A stretch of DNA of 64,000 nucleotides from Anagrus nilaparvatae. Its lineage: Eukaryota > Arthropoda > Insecta > Hymenoptera > Mymaridae. Position 1 is the first letter of the stretch. Each line of letters begins with the position of its first letter. The stretch covers positions 10,434,001 through 10,498,000 of the forward strand of contig JAKSXM010000137.1 of assembly GCA_022575985.1 (NCBI GenBank). Reading direction: 5' to 3'. A program made the translations under genes and the position numbers. Below, piece after piece: positions 50,040 to 62,160 of this stretch. Under the pieces are notes generated by a model, which saw nothing but the letters and a program-made list of their open reading frames with translations, had not been told where the DNA came from and searched no databases.

Positions 50040-50823
50040 GCTTAGAACGTGCGTGCCCGTATCTTAGTCGCGGCCGTATGCAACTGAAAGTTTTAGTAAG
50101 CTTAGTAAAACCGCGTGACGGGTTTCTATAGGGTGGCTTTAGCACGCGCATGTATTTTAGAGTTTAAGCCCAGTCACAGCCACCAGAAAACTTTATGTAT
50201 GTATTTTACGCAAACGATTAAAACCCTGGAATTGTATTAAACATAGGAGAGAAAAAGAGAGATAATGTTAGTAGCAACAATGTATTAAGAATAGCAGACG
50301 TCTTTTAACCCCCTCTCTAATTTTAAACGACTAATTTTGAAATTATATGTTTCATATGTGATTTTGTTAGGAGATATGCATTTTATATTTATGGAGGGGG
50401 TTAGGGGTAGAATGGAAGGGGAAGTGAGATAAGATAGTCCAACCTCTTTGAGAGTGAGTGTGATCGCTGCGAAATAATGGAAAAGGGGAACAATTTTTTT
50501 GGCAAACTGCAGTGGGGGTAAGAAGGGAGGGTAAAGGGCGTTGCAAATTAACTGCGCACGCATTTAAACAGTGGCCATCTCGAATATTCGCGGATTGGTT
50601 AGTTTTTTTCATATATGACTTGTGAATTTGACAAGAGCATAGCCCTAGTTAGAAAGAAAAAGAGGGACGGGAGGGTTAAAAAGAGGGTGGGATTTCAAAT
50701 TGACGACGCCTGTCTAAAAAAAGACTATATAGGCATACTTAGTGAAAATTTATGTGTTTGAAATGGATAACAATGCTAAACGAACTCCTATAGAATTTCT
50801 GTGTAAAAATTGAGATATTTGTC

Positions 50824-50854
<31 letters not shown>

Positions 50855-50900
50855 GTTAGAGGGTGAAATACGAGAGTAAACCAGGGGAAAGGCACGTGCA
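50040..50900. promoter_or_regulatory. GC-richer zone upstream of Vsx exon A, candidate promoter/5' region
   Basis: Against a background that is mostly A/T, this zone contains GC-rich words such as GTGCGTGCCCGTATC, TAGTCGCGGCCG, ACCGCGTGACGGG and AGCACGCGCATG (50047-50152), then CTGCGCACGCA near 50550 and a (GT)n(GA)n tract at 50824-50855. It lies 1.3-2.1 kb upstream of exon A on the coding strand's 5' side. Raised GC with preserved non-repeat sequence in an AT-rich genome is often a sign of constraint. This is inference only; no TATA or initiator could be assigned. Two minus-strand open frames of 80-92 codons here do not resemble any family I know. Confidence 0.35.
50824..50855. repeat. (GT)n(GA)n compound microsatellite
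   Basis: A short GT run passes directly into about twelve GA dinucleotides, at the end of the GC-richer zone upstream of exon A. Confidence 0.85.
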
Positions 50901-53421
50901 GGGTGTTATCAGCTTTTGACTCTATACTATCAGAGGATTAAGACACAGATCAAAGCTCGTGGATAATACTGGTAGACTAGTCAATAATGAACTGTAAATT
51001 TTGCAGTAAAAAAAAATTTTTTTTTGTCCTTTTTTGGCAAAATTTATTTCTGCAATAATAAAATTTGTATTTACACATAATTTTTTTACGCCAAAAAGCT
51101 TATAAATATTAAAAAAATTAAAGCTATCAACAAATTTTATCATATCAATTAAAAAAAAAACTGTTTTACCGATCGTTAAGGGGTGGTTTTTTCATTTAAA
51201 TGAATTAGCTTGAGGTAATTCTTGATTTTATATGGGAGTGGCTTGCTTATTAGCCAATGAAATAAGTATGTAAGGTTCTCTTTGTCTGAATTGAATAAAT
51301 AACGAATTCAAAGTAAGACCACAAGATGTCTCCTCATAACTCACCCTTATAGTTCATAGTTTTAATAAAAATTTATTTAACTATAAAAAAATTCATCATT
51401 CAAAGATTTATTAATTTAATTTATTAGTAATCAGAAAAGAATTTAATTAATTTCTTAAAAAGTTATTTTTTTTTGTTTACTTTAAACATTAAAAAAATAA
51501 AATTGGGTACTTAAGAAAATAGAAATATTATTTTAAAATTATTAAGTGGACTAATTTAAATTTAATTCATTACTTTTTATGTCTCATAGTAATAGTACTA
51601 AGTATTTATACTTTCTCAAAAAATTTTTTTTAACAAGTTTTATTTATTTAGTTTTTTCAAGTCATCATTAACGTGATTTATGATTTTTTAATATTTGGTT
51701 TGAAAATATAATAAAACAAATAAGGTAGCAAAATAAATATTTACTCAAAAAATTATTTTATTGGTGAGGTTCAGATTTTAAAATTTATTTTGTAATATTA
51801 TATCTATTAGTTTATTAGTTATTAGATTTTTTCTTTCGAAAATTGATTTTTAAATAATTTATGGAGTAGTGTCTAATAAAATTTAAAGAAATAACATTTT
51901 TAGTTGTGCAGAAGGTTGCCGAGAAAAATTAATATAAAATTTTTGAAACCGCAATAACTGATATATATATAATAAAAATTAGCAAAAAGGAAATTAGGTA
52001 ACAAAAACAAAATTATTCTCGTAAAATATGTCATATTCTCCTAAAACTATAATTTTTGTCAAAAAAAACTATTAAAAGTTTCTATCGACAGCTACTTTTA
52101 ATCTTCTGCTCCCCATTGCCAATTCTCCTGGGAACCACTTGGGATACCCTTTAGTCTACTTTATCATAAAGAACGTAAAACCTAACACTTAAACCCGTTA
52201 ATGTCAGAAAATATACAATACAGTTAATTTTCTAGTCCAAAAATAACAATAATAATTTTATAATTTCCAAATTCTATCATCTTCCAAAAAACTGTATTAA
52301 AATTGTAAAAATAATAATTACATACATAATTTTTATTAGTTAAAATATCAATTATGCAGGATCAAAGAAAACTGATAAAATTTAAAATGACATAAATAGA
52401 AAATAAATAAATTGAAAATTTATAATTTCACTAGAAATGTAGAAAATATCCAATAAAATTTAAATTAAATAAAATAAAATTATGTATAAATCAATTATAA
52501 ATAAATATACTTAAAAGTATTAAATTTAAATATTCTCATATAATCAGAGAAATAAATTATGTAAAATATAGTTAATACAAAAATCCTATTTTAAATCTAC
52601 TTTTTTACTTTGAACTTATGTAATTTATCTTTGATGAGATCTTCTTTTATGTAAGTTAAAATTAAAAAAAAAGGTATAGGAAGTATATATTTTCTAATTA
52701 AAAAAAAATTGATTTATTGATTTTATTTATATTATAACTTACAATTTTTCAATTTGATAATTCACTTATTTTAAAAAGTAATAATAATAATAATCATTTT
52801 TTTTCTCATACTAAAAAAAAATTCTGAAAAGACCACCCATTATTATCATTCATGTTCACCAATTATTTATAATAATGACATGGTGAACGAATTATAATAC
52901 CTTAATTTTCTTATGGGGATCATCATAATATATAAAAAGAAAAAAAATTTCTTCGTGTCATCAAGACTAACTATGCTTGTCTTCACTTTGAAATTTCTTA
53001 TAGGGTTATTATAACGAACCACTTGAATAATTTTTTTTTAAAATCGTTTCTATGTTGTCTTTGAATAGTCATTGAAATATATGTTTAATGATGTAGCTTT
53101 TTTTATTATTATTTGGTATATTCAGTCTTTTTATTATATTTTGATACTTTAATCTTTATAAAGATTTTTAAATTAAGATATCTGATATGGTACCGAATTT
53201 ACTTTGTTTTTGCATTTTGTGTATTTTAATGTCGTCAGTTTATAGTATCAATCAAATTCATGACAAGTATTTACATTAAACAAAAATATTGCTGGAAGAA
53301 AAATAATAAATATATTTATTAATTTTTGAGAAAATTTTTTAGTATTTTCACCACTGCTGAAATTTTTGAAACTATAGTATTATTTAAACCTCTTTTTACA
53401 AGTTTTGCACAAATTTATATA

Positions 53422-53848
53422 TACTGTAAAAAGGAACTTTCTTATATTAACAAAAAAATTAGAACATTTTCGAAAAATTAGTAAATTTTCGAAAAAATTT
53501 GTAAATATTCGAAAAAAATCGTATAATTACTAAATTTCGTATATTAACAAAAAATTCGAGTATTCTCGATTTTTTTTTGTGAAATCGCAAAAAAAATTGA
53601 TAATTTACAAATTTTTTTCGAAAATTTACAAAAAATAGTTGTAAATTTACGAAAAATAGTTGTAAATTAAAAACTTTTTTCGTAAATTCACAAAAAAAAA
53701 TCGAAAATTCTCGAATTTTTCAATAATATACTAAATTTAGTTAATTTACGATTTTTATCGAATATTTGCAAAATTTTTTGAATATTTACTAATTTTTCGA
53801 AAAAATTCTATTTTTTTTGTAAATCTAAGAAAGTTATTTTTTACAGTG
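53422..53848. mobile_element. TA-flanked MITE, copy 2
   Basis: It is related throughout to the element at 2369-2732. The ends read TACTGTAAAAAGGAACTTTC and AAAGTTATTTTTTACAGTG, flanked by TA. It is longer by about 60 bp, mainly through extra copies of a 'tttcgaaaaatt(a/t)gtaaa' unit near the left end. Two diverged copies in one window indicate a repeat family of appreciable number. Confidence 0.78.
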
Positions 53849-54089
53849 TAGACTTACACTGAGTGGCAGAAAGTACATCGTGGTACTTCTTTTAAACCCT
53901 TTTTGGTAAATCAATAAGAGTATATGGCTAAAAAAAGTTTTTAAACTCATTAATCTTGGATTAAAATATAATGCACTTAAAATTTTTATCACAGCAAGTT
54001 GTCCGTGTATCAAACATTTTTTTATAAATTTTGATAAAAATCTACCTTTATAGAATTTGATAAAATTTTGAAGAATTAAAGGTATATTA

Positions 54090-55628
54090 GTCTAGACGTG
54101 GCCTATAAGGACTATGGTAGTTGAATTTTTTGGTGTGCTTTTTAGGAATTTTTTGGGTCCATTTTCAAGAAAATTGTCAAGTTTTCCGCTATAGCCCAAT
54201 TTGGGTATTTTTTCATATTTGGAATTCCTGTAACAAATTATATTAACTACTGGTAATTATGTTTTATGGTTCTTAAATGACGGGAATATTGGACATTTTC
54301 CAAAAAATTGTCAGATTTTCCGCTTTAGGCCATTTGAGAACATTTTGGAAATTCTTACAGTATTCAGAGTTCGTTTAAAAATAAAATGACAATTATGTTT
54401 TCTGGTAAATTGATTACGAAAATGTTTCTTACGAATGATTTCTTAGTCAGAAAGTCAACACTTCTTCCACTGCAATCCATTTTAGGGCATTAGTAGCCAT
54501 GTTTTGAATTCTACTAACAAAATAAAGTTATTCTAACCTTAAAAATTATGTTTTTTGTTGCGTTAAATAAGAGAAAATTTATCTTTTTTCCGGAAAAGGA
54601 ACAGTTTCAACATTGTAGCCCATTTTAGGACATATTAGCCATTCTTTTTATTTTTCTCGAAGCTTTAAAATGGGCTTTAGTGGAAAATTTAACTTTTTTA
54701 GAAAAACTTATCATTTACTGGTAAGAGGACCAACATTTGCATAATGTAGGCACCAAAAAAAATAATTGCCTATGAATAGAGTTTTTTTTTTGTTACCAGG
54801 ACTTAAAACATTAAAATAATGGCCAAAAATACCCTATAATGAGCTGCTGCGAAAAAATTAATAATTTTTGGAAAATAGACCAAAATTTTTGTAATCTACG
54901 TATTTAAAAACATAATTGCCATTGTTTAGGATAAATTTTTTATTTTTGCGTAAACTTCGAACATTAAGGGGCATTAAAATCAGTTATTTTGTTTTTTAAC
55001 AAAATATATTGATTTAATTTTTAAAAAATGAGTCTTACTCCCTTCGAAATAAAAAAAAACACGTTAAAATAGTCTTTAAAAAATTTTAAATATTATCATT
55101 CCTTCAAAATTTTTTGAAAATTTGGAAATCTATAATTTTTATTGAATTTCCAAAATTATTTAAATTAATGATAAAATATAATATTTTTTTACTGGTTAAT
55201 GTGTTTTTTATTGTGGATGGCATGAGACTCGTTTTGTAAAAACTATAAATCTATAAAATTTTTTAAAAATCAAAAAAACTGATTTTAAACTTGTTTTGGT
55301 TTTGGAATCCCTTAAAAATATAGCTAAAATGTCCTAAAATAAGCTACAGTAGAAAATGTTACGATTTTCTGGTATGGAGACTAATATTTTCGTTTTCCAC
55401 GCATTAAAAAACATCATTGCCATGGTAAATTTTTTATTGTTACGGGTACACTGAACCACAGAATACTAAAAGGATACCCAAAATGCCCTTTAAAAGGTTG
55501 TAGAGGAAAAATTGTCAATTTTTTGTAAAAAGGACTTGAAAATTCGAAGTAAACAAAAAACTTAAGTTACAATTATCTCTACATTTTGAATCCTCCATGC
55601 ACACAAGCCTTATAGACCGCGTCTAGAC
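54090..55628. mobile_element. 1.5-kb TA-flanked foldback element with internal degenerate tandem repeats
   Basis: Ends GTCTAGACGTGGCCTATAAG and CTTATAGACCGCGTCTAGAC form inverted repeats, flanked by TA (54088-54089 and 55629-55630). The left half contains repeats of the form 'ttttccgct(a/t)ta(g)gcccattt...' spaced by about 100-150 bp. The right half contains the same motif inverted ('aaaatgtcctaaaataagct'). No transposase frame was found. The TA duplication points to a Tc1/mariner-like mobiliser. Confidence 0.7.
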
Positions 55629-56465
55629 TATATATTAAATTACCTATTGAGAAAAATGTATTATAAATGAAAGAATTTTTTTTTAAAAACAACACTTTAT
55701 TTATAAATGCATACTGTATAGTAATGAAAAACCTTTTTCTCAACAAGATTTCAAAAATTCATTTATTAGCATACTAAACGAAAATGAAATAAGCAAAATA
55801 ATAGTCATATGCTGGTACGTAAAAAATAAGCCAACAAAAAAGCAAACAATAACTATTTATTATAATTTAAAAAATACAGAAAGAAAAAAAAAATTAATAT
55901 AAGTTCTTTAAAAAATTAAATTTAATTGCATAAATGAAAAATTAGCATGCTTTTTAAAATTTTATAATCGATTTTAATTTTAAGTTCAGAATCTACTGAA
56001 AAGATGGCACTATGTGTATTAAAATATTCAAATAGCTTAAATATTGTATTTATACTATATATTATTTTCATTTTATTTTTTATAAACGCTAATAATTTAA
56101 TTTTTTAATTTTTTTTTTTAATTTTATTTTTGTATAATATTTATTATTTTATTTTTTTTACATAAAAATTTTTCTCTACATTTTTCAGTCAAGTTTATTG
56201 ATGTTTAAAGTTTAATGTGTAAAATATTTTTATTCAAAGACCTCCAAAACAAATTCATCTTTCACTTTGAGTTCGTATAGATAAGTTGTTTTAAAACACA
56301 CAAAAATGATTCGCAAAATAAACCTCTGCAAATTTAGTAAATTTAACCAAAAATTAATAAATTTTACTAAAAATTAAAAGTGACATAAACCAAATTTTTT
56401 GGTAATAGGGCTAGTTTTTTGGGTTCTGGACCTAATTATGTGGAATCAACTTAAAAACATAATTC

Positions 56466-56879
56466 GTATTACTCCAGTCAATTGATAGGTTTAGGGGTAT
56501 AGTTCCTGGTCATCATCAGCTTTGGTCTAGTTTCGTCTACTCTAATGACAAATTTCAGAAAATTGCCCATGGAAAATTTTCGCATCACTTTTAAATTAGC
56601 AAAAGACACCCCTAAGAGGGGGTGAATTTACAATATTCTAATTACGAGCCTTAATTTTTCCATACAGATTTTTTGAGTCACTTAATCCAAATTTCAAGTA
56701 ATTTTTTATTGAAAATGCTCGATTCACCCTTAAATTAGCATAAATCTTCTATTGCAGTCAAATCACTGTTTTGATTGTAAAGTTGGTGGCCACCACCAGA
56801 TTTGGTCTACTATATATTTTTTGGGCCACTGATCATAAAAATAGGGGTCTTTTCCATAAATTGACTGCAGTAATATTTA
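56466..56879. mobile_element. Inverted-repeat element
   Basis: The left arm GTATTACTCCAGTCAATTGA, AGCTTTGGTCTAG pairs with the right arm CTGGTCTAC-like sequence (AGATTTGGTCTAC is repeated inverted) and AAATTGACTGCAGTAATATT. It is about 414 bp long. GGGGGTGAATTTACAA and CGATTCACCCTTAAATTAGC within it form a second inverted pair. Confidence 0.5.
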
Positions 56880-57369
56880 TAAGATTTTACTAAATATCGT
56901 ATATGAAATATGTAAATTGAAAAAAAAATCCGTTTACTGGAAGCGGAATCATTCAGTTTGTGGTTAGTGCAATTTTTTTTCTAGCTCAGACAATTGCAAA
57001 TGACTTGAAATGTAAAAAAAATTAATATTTTTTTTTGCATGGCACCACTGAGCACATATCCTAAATGAGTGACAAAATTTTTTTTTCTTCGGACCATTAG
57101 ACACCTAATTAATGGTATTATGAAAAAGTTTCGGGGTCATGACTAAAATATCTTCATTCACTTATACTTTAAAAATACGAAATCTATTATTTTAAAGAAT
57201 ATTATAAAAGTTTGATATGGAATATGTTAAAATAAACTTCAAAATCTAGTGAAAAGTATACGGTTTCAATATAGATGGAGCTGAGGCACCAGCTATGTCA
57301 GATTAGCAGTAACATCTGTAGCTCTTTTTTCTCCATACAGAATCAGAGAAAATTCTTATTAATATACAC

Positions 57370-57671
57370 TAGCATGACAGTTATTTTAAAAAATCGCTTG
57401 GATTTTCAATTACCGGGTGAAAAGAGCTACCAATTCTCAAAAAAATAAAACTCACAAAATTACAGCTAATTTAATCACTCCTAAATGATGCCATCAAATA
57501 CATGGGCTCTTATGGAAAAAATTTTAGGTATCATAAAAGTTCATGTATTTGGTGTGAACGCTTAGGAGCAATTAAATGAGCTATAGATTTGGGAATCTTA
57601 TTTGATAATTGGCAACTTTTTTTACCCAGTAATCGAAAATCCAAGCGATTTTTTAATATCACTGCCAGGCT
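57370..57671. mobile_element. Imperfect palindrome, about 70-bp arms
   Basis: The left arm AAAAAATCGCTTGGATTTTC, AATTACCGGGTGAAAAG is the complement of the right arm CTTTTTTTACCCAGTAATCG, AAAATCCAAGCGATTTTTT. Pairing continues inward through ATGTATTTG/CAAATACATG near 57500 and 57540. A 70-codon open frame (57589-57801) overlaps it and is not regarded as a gene. Confidence 0.6.
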
Positions 57672-59438
57672 AAAAAGCATCATAAACAGACATGGCGAGA
57701 AAATCGGGTTCTTATTTTCTGGAGATCAAAAATTCTGCTTATACGCAATAGTAACTATCGAAGATTATTTTCTGCCTACGACAAACGAAATCTGGATATG
57801 ACAAGTGGAAAAACTTTTCAGAGCAACAAAAGTTTCTCTTTAAAGATACAAAAATTGCTCAATAAATTAAATATTTTGAATGTAAAATTAAAAAAAAAAA
57901 TTTAATTAAATACTTAATTGCAAATTTCCATTAAGTAATATCAATTATTTATAGCCATTTGCAAAAATTACTCATTGCTCGTTTCTATTTTTATTTTATA
58001 TAAGTAAATTACAGAAATAAAATTAAGAGCCATTTTTTTTTACTATATAAATGCTCTAAATTTTCAATCACCCTTAATGAAAAGAAGATTAAATATTATA
58101 CAATATAAAAGATATAATTTAAATTTCATCAATTATTTTTTGTGTCACTAAATCTTTTATAATCTTTTTTTTTTTACTTTATAATCTCTTTTTTATCTTG
58201 ATAAAATTATTCTTCTTTTGCTATAAAAAAATTTTTTCTTTTTTATTTGCACATGTATAGGTAAAATATGTTTATGAAAAAATTATACTTGTAAAAAAAA
58301 AGCTTTACAATTTATTAAAAAAAAGTGAGTGTATAAGATCCTTCTAACAAATTCTTTGGGCGAGCTTCTTAATGATGAACGAAATACAAGATCAAAAGAG
58401 GATTTAGTAATACGACTTTTCTTTTATGGATCTAAAAAAAAAAAAAATTATATAAATAACAACCCCTCTATGTTAAACTAACAAGTATCAGTTATATCAT
58501 TACTAAAAGCCAAGAATTCAATTTGATTATAGCAAAAAATAATAATAATAGTATAGAAAAATTTTTTCTTGTTAAATATTAAAACTTAAAAAGTTCTTAT
58601 ATACTACTTTTTTTAACACTGATAACAATGATATTTTATAATAATTTTTTGATAAAAACGAGACATTTTAAAGATTATGCCAATTCGATTTTAAAAGAAA
58701 ATAATCGTTTTTTATAAAAAAAAAAAAGAAAAAAATCAAAGTCAAAAAATGAACATACTTTGTGATGTACATTTAAAAGTATTTTAAGAGATGAAAAAAT
58801 TATCACATACTTTGTGTCATGTAAGTGTCGTATTTGGAGTTGAATAATTTGTCACTCGAGTCGTCATTAATTCTTTTTATCTTGGTGTACCAAATTCGTT
58901 TTTTTTCTGTTTTCATTTAAAATATTTAAATAAAAAATGGGTTACTGAATCGTATTTTATACTTTTTAGCATTTGAAATTTTTGTAGTATATTTTTAGTA
59001 GAATATTTGACTTTCTCAAGTCATTGAGATCTTCTTAAAACAATTAAAAGTATTCAGAAATTTATTTGGAAATTTACGATTAACTGTATTAACCGAATTT
59101 AAAATATAAAATTAATTTGAAAAATAGTTAACTTTTAAAAAAGGTTTTAAAAATTATATAAATGTTAAAATATATACAATATTGTAATAGTGAGAGACAG
59201 TGAAAGATAAAAGTGGGTGGGTGGTGTTTATGTTTTTTGGCCTCCTGAAACCGAAACTGGCTTTAATTTAAAGGTGGCAGATTAATTAGTATTAACAATT
59301 TATTGCAAAATTGGCTAAAACGTGCAGGTTAAAGATAATAATTTTCAAAATTTTAAATTATGACCAAATGCATTTCATATTATTTGACCTAAAATCAAAT
59401 TCAAGTTTTCTTTATTTAATAAACTAATGTAGTAAAAG

Positions 59439-59539
59439 CAGAGCTGGGCACAAGTGGACCGCGCGTTAAGCGCGCCCATATAAGATACATTGTAAATACT
59501 GATACTCCGGTCCGAAAGTAGAGTATTTGCCCAACTCTG
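59439..59539. mobile_element. hAT-like MITE with perfect 8-bp target duplication
   Basis: Ends CAGAGCTGGGCA and TGCCCAACTCTG are the classic hAT terminal pattern. The 8-bp word AGTAAAAG lies directly outside both ends (59431-59438 and 59540-59547), exactly the hAT target-duplication length. The element is only 101 bp and includes a small GCGCG...CGCGC hairpin. It must have been moved by a transposase from elsewhere. Confidence 0.88.
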
Positions 59540-59599
59540 AGTAAAAGTAACCATTCTTGATAGAAAGGTCTTATAACTATTTTGTATGCTAAAACAATA

Positions 59600-59755
59600 T
59601 GCTAAGTCTTTAAACCAAGATTATTCTTAGTCCCTAAATCGAATTTATTTTAAGTCCATTTCACCCTTCCCTACAAACGTCTATTTTCACCCCCTTCACC
59701 CCCCTATTTTGCGGGTCTTTTCTGGGTGAACCTCCCTATGAACTAGTTCCATGTT
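59600..59755. mobile_element. Poly-G-family element, degenerate copy in reverse orientation
   Basis: 'aagattattcttagtcccta', 'atcgaatttattttaagtcc' and TTTCACCC...CACCCCC (59620-59715) are the complement of the 'acttagaataatt' and G-run modules. GAACCTCCCTATGAACTAGT and TTCCATGTTA (59728-59756) correspond to the terminal module. A weaker copy lies at 31840-31995. Confidence 0.5.
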
Positions 59756-60891
59756 ACATCAATAAAGAAAAATTGTAGGAAAAAAATTTTGGGACAAGAA
59801 AAGGCACCATTTTATGTATAAGATCCAAGAAATAAAATGCCACTGAATTAAAAAAAAAAGAATGAAATGTAAGTTAAAAATGAAAAAAAATAAGGTATTT
59901 TTTATTTTTTGATTCTAAATACTTTAGAACAAAAATATTCAACTGCTTGGAAATTTCATAAACGTATTCTACGTCTAATGTATCTCAGAAATCGACTGTT
60001 AAATTCTATATAAACTTTAAATTGCCCCTATTTCAGAAAATCGATCCTGTTAAATCCCATGCATAAACTACTACTCCTAGGGTTAAGGTTTGACTTAAAT
60101 TATTATAAAAAACTTTATCTCTCTGAAATCTGGAACAATTGAACCAAAATTTTGGCTGGAAAAGGTAAATTTCCCATTTAATTTAATGCTTATCTCTTGG
60201 ATATTCGGGGTCAAATACCCCACACACACACAAAATTTCTAATTTAAATTATTAAATAAAAATAATATTAATGTTAACGTCATACTAAAGTCAAATATGT
60301 CGGTAAAATTTTTAAAAATGTGCTTTTAATTTTCTAGGCTTCAGAAAATAAAAAAAAATTATTTCAGGCTTTAAAGTATAATTTTTGCAAGGGAATGAAT
60401 CAATATGAAGTTACAAATGTTATTAGGAACGGAATAACTACATTTTACAAATTTAAAACTTAGTCGGTAATCCTATGTTAAAAACATAGGGGTTAAGGAT
60501 GATCTTAAAGAGAAATGAGAAAGTATCTTTAAGAATATTAGTTTATCAAGCCAAAGCGTTAGCTTTGGTTTATGGGATTGAGGGGGGGCGGTCACGCGAC
60601 CCTCCATCGCAAGCAAAAGCTAGCTTTGCTTATATATATCTCTTTTTTTTCTCTCACTCTAAATTCATTGCTTCTAAGTGAGAGGGACATATTTTTACAT
60701 ATAACTCACGATCGTAGAAGGCTGAGATATCGAATTTTGGTTTGACTTACGTTTTTTTATCGAATTTTTGCGATTAATCGAATTTTTGCGATTTATATCG
60801 AAGTTTTCATTTCAGTTTTTTGATCCAGTAGTTATAAGTAAAGAAGAGGTATCCTAATAATTTTGAATAAAAATATATCATTACATATATT

Positions 60892-61456
60892 ATATCGCAC
60901 AAAAAAAAAAACTTTAAAAAGTAAAAAATCGCGGTCTATTTCTATGATTTGCTTAAAAATATTTTTTTAAAAAAAGGAACTGATATCAAATTTAAAAAAG
61001 GGGTTCTATTCCGTCAGGAATGTATGCTGTCTTTTAATTATTGACTAATTCTTTATCCTTAACAATGTTGTCATTGATAAAAAAATTATGCAGCTCTATG
61101 TTTCAATAATATTAAATTTATCATTATGGATAAAAGATTAAATTTAAATAGGCCAGCGGTGATAATTTTTCATCCAAACTTGAGAAACCGCTGGCTCTAT
61201 TTAATTTTAATCTTTTATCCATAATGATAAATTTAATATTATTGAAACATAGAGCTGCATAATTTTTTTATCAATGACAACATTGTTAAGGATAAAGAAT
61301 TAGTCAATAATTAAAAGACAGCATACATTCCTGACGGAATAGAACCCCTTTTTTAAATTTGATATCAGTTCCTTTTTTTAAAAAAATATTTTTAAGCAAA
61401 TCATAGAAATAGACCGCGATTTTTTACTTTTTAAAGTTTTTTTTTTTGTGCGATAT
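60892..61456. repeat. Long near-perfect palindrome (about 269-bp arms, 26-bp loop)
   Basis: The left arm 60892-61160 starts ATATCGCACAAAAAAA and ends GGCCAGCGGT. The right arm 61187-61456 starts ACCGCTGGCT and ends TTTTTTTGTGCGATAT. Only a few mismatches or single-base length changes in A/T runs were seen over the whole length, for example around TTAAATTTAATC. The loop is 61161-61186. No clear target duplication was found. The extreme identity means a recent origin or ongoing arm-to-arm conversion. Confidence 0.9.
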
Positions 61457-61984
61457 CAATTATTTTTTAAAAGTTTTAATATGTATAGCTAACTTTTGTA
61501 ATTTTCTTTGCGCGAAGGCAGTTTTATTCCTTTATTTATACAGCTTGTAATTATATTATAAGAAAATAGATGAAAAAAAGAATTTATTAGGAAACAAATT
61601 TTTAATATTTTTTATTTATTTTTGTTTTTAAATTTTTTTGAGTTTCAAATATTTATTTTAAAAATATTTAAATTCGTTTAAATTAATTTTTTTTTCTATT
61701 TAAAAAAAAAATTAAATAAATATATATATATAAATATAAATATATTTGTTTTCCAGATAATCTGATAATTCAGGATTTTTAAAAAAAGTCATTTTTTTAT
61801 CATTATATGGTAACAATCGTGGCACGGTTTACGATATATTCTAATAAGCCTTGCAATCGTTGTAAATGTTACTCTTTCTCCTTCTTTCTCTTATCCATGC
61901 TTTCTCTATTTTTTTAGTGTATTATTATTGTTATATTAGTTTTATTCATTAGCACATTGGATGATAATTTTAAAAATACAACTC

Positions 61985-62160
61985 GCGTCTTAATTCTTTC
62001 TCTCTCGCCGTCTCCTCTTTTTTTTGTCTAAATCATCATATCTATCTATGTATACGATATGTATACTATAGTAGTATTTTTTATTTTTAATACATATACA
62101 CAAATCTCGCGTCTTACTTTTTTCTCTCTCCATCTCCTCTATTTTTATTTGTCTATCCTA
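61985..62160. repeat. Direct duplication of a pyrimidine-rich segment
   Basis: CGCGTCTTAATTCTTTCTCT, CGTCTCCTCTTTTTTTTGTC (from 61985) is repeated as CGCGTCTTACTTTTTTCTCT, CATCTCCTCTATTTTTATTT (from 62108). The copies are about 123 bp apart. Confidence 0.5.

Noticed and set aside
50285..50612. Minus-strand open frames of 81-92 codons in the GC-rich zone
   Set aside because: They have no family resemblance, they overlap each other in different frames, and no splice evidence links them to exon A. They were kept only as part of the candidate promoter zone.
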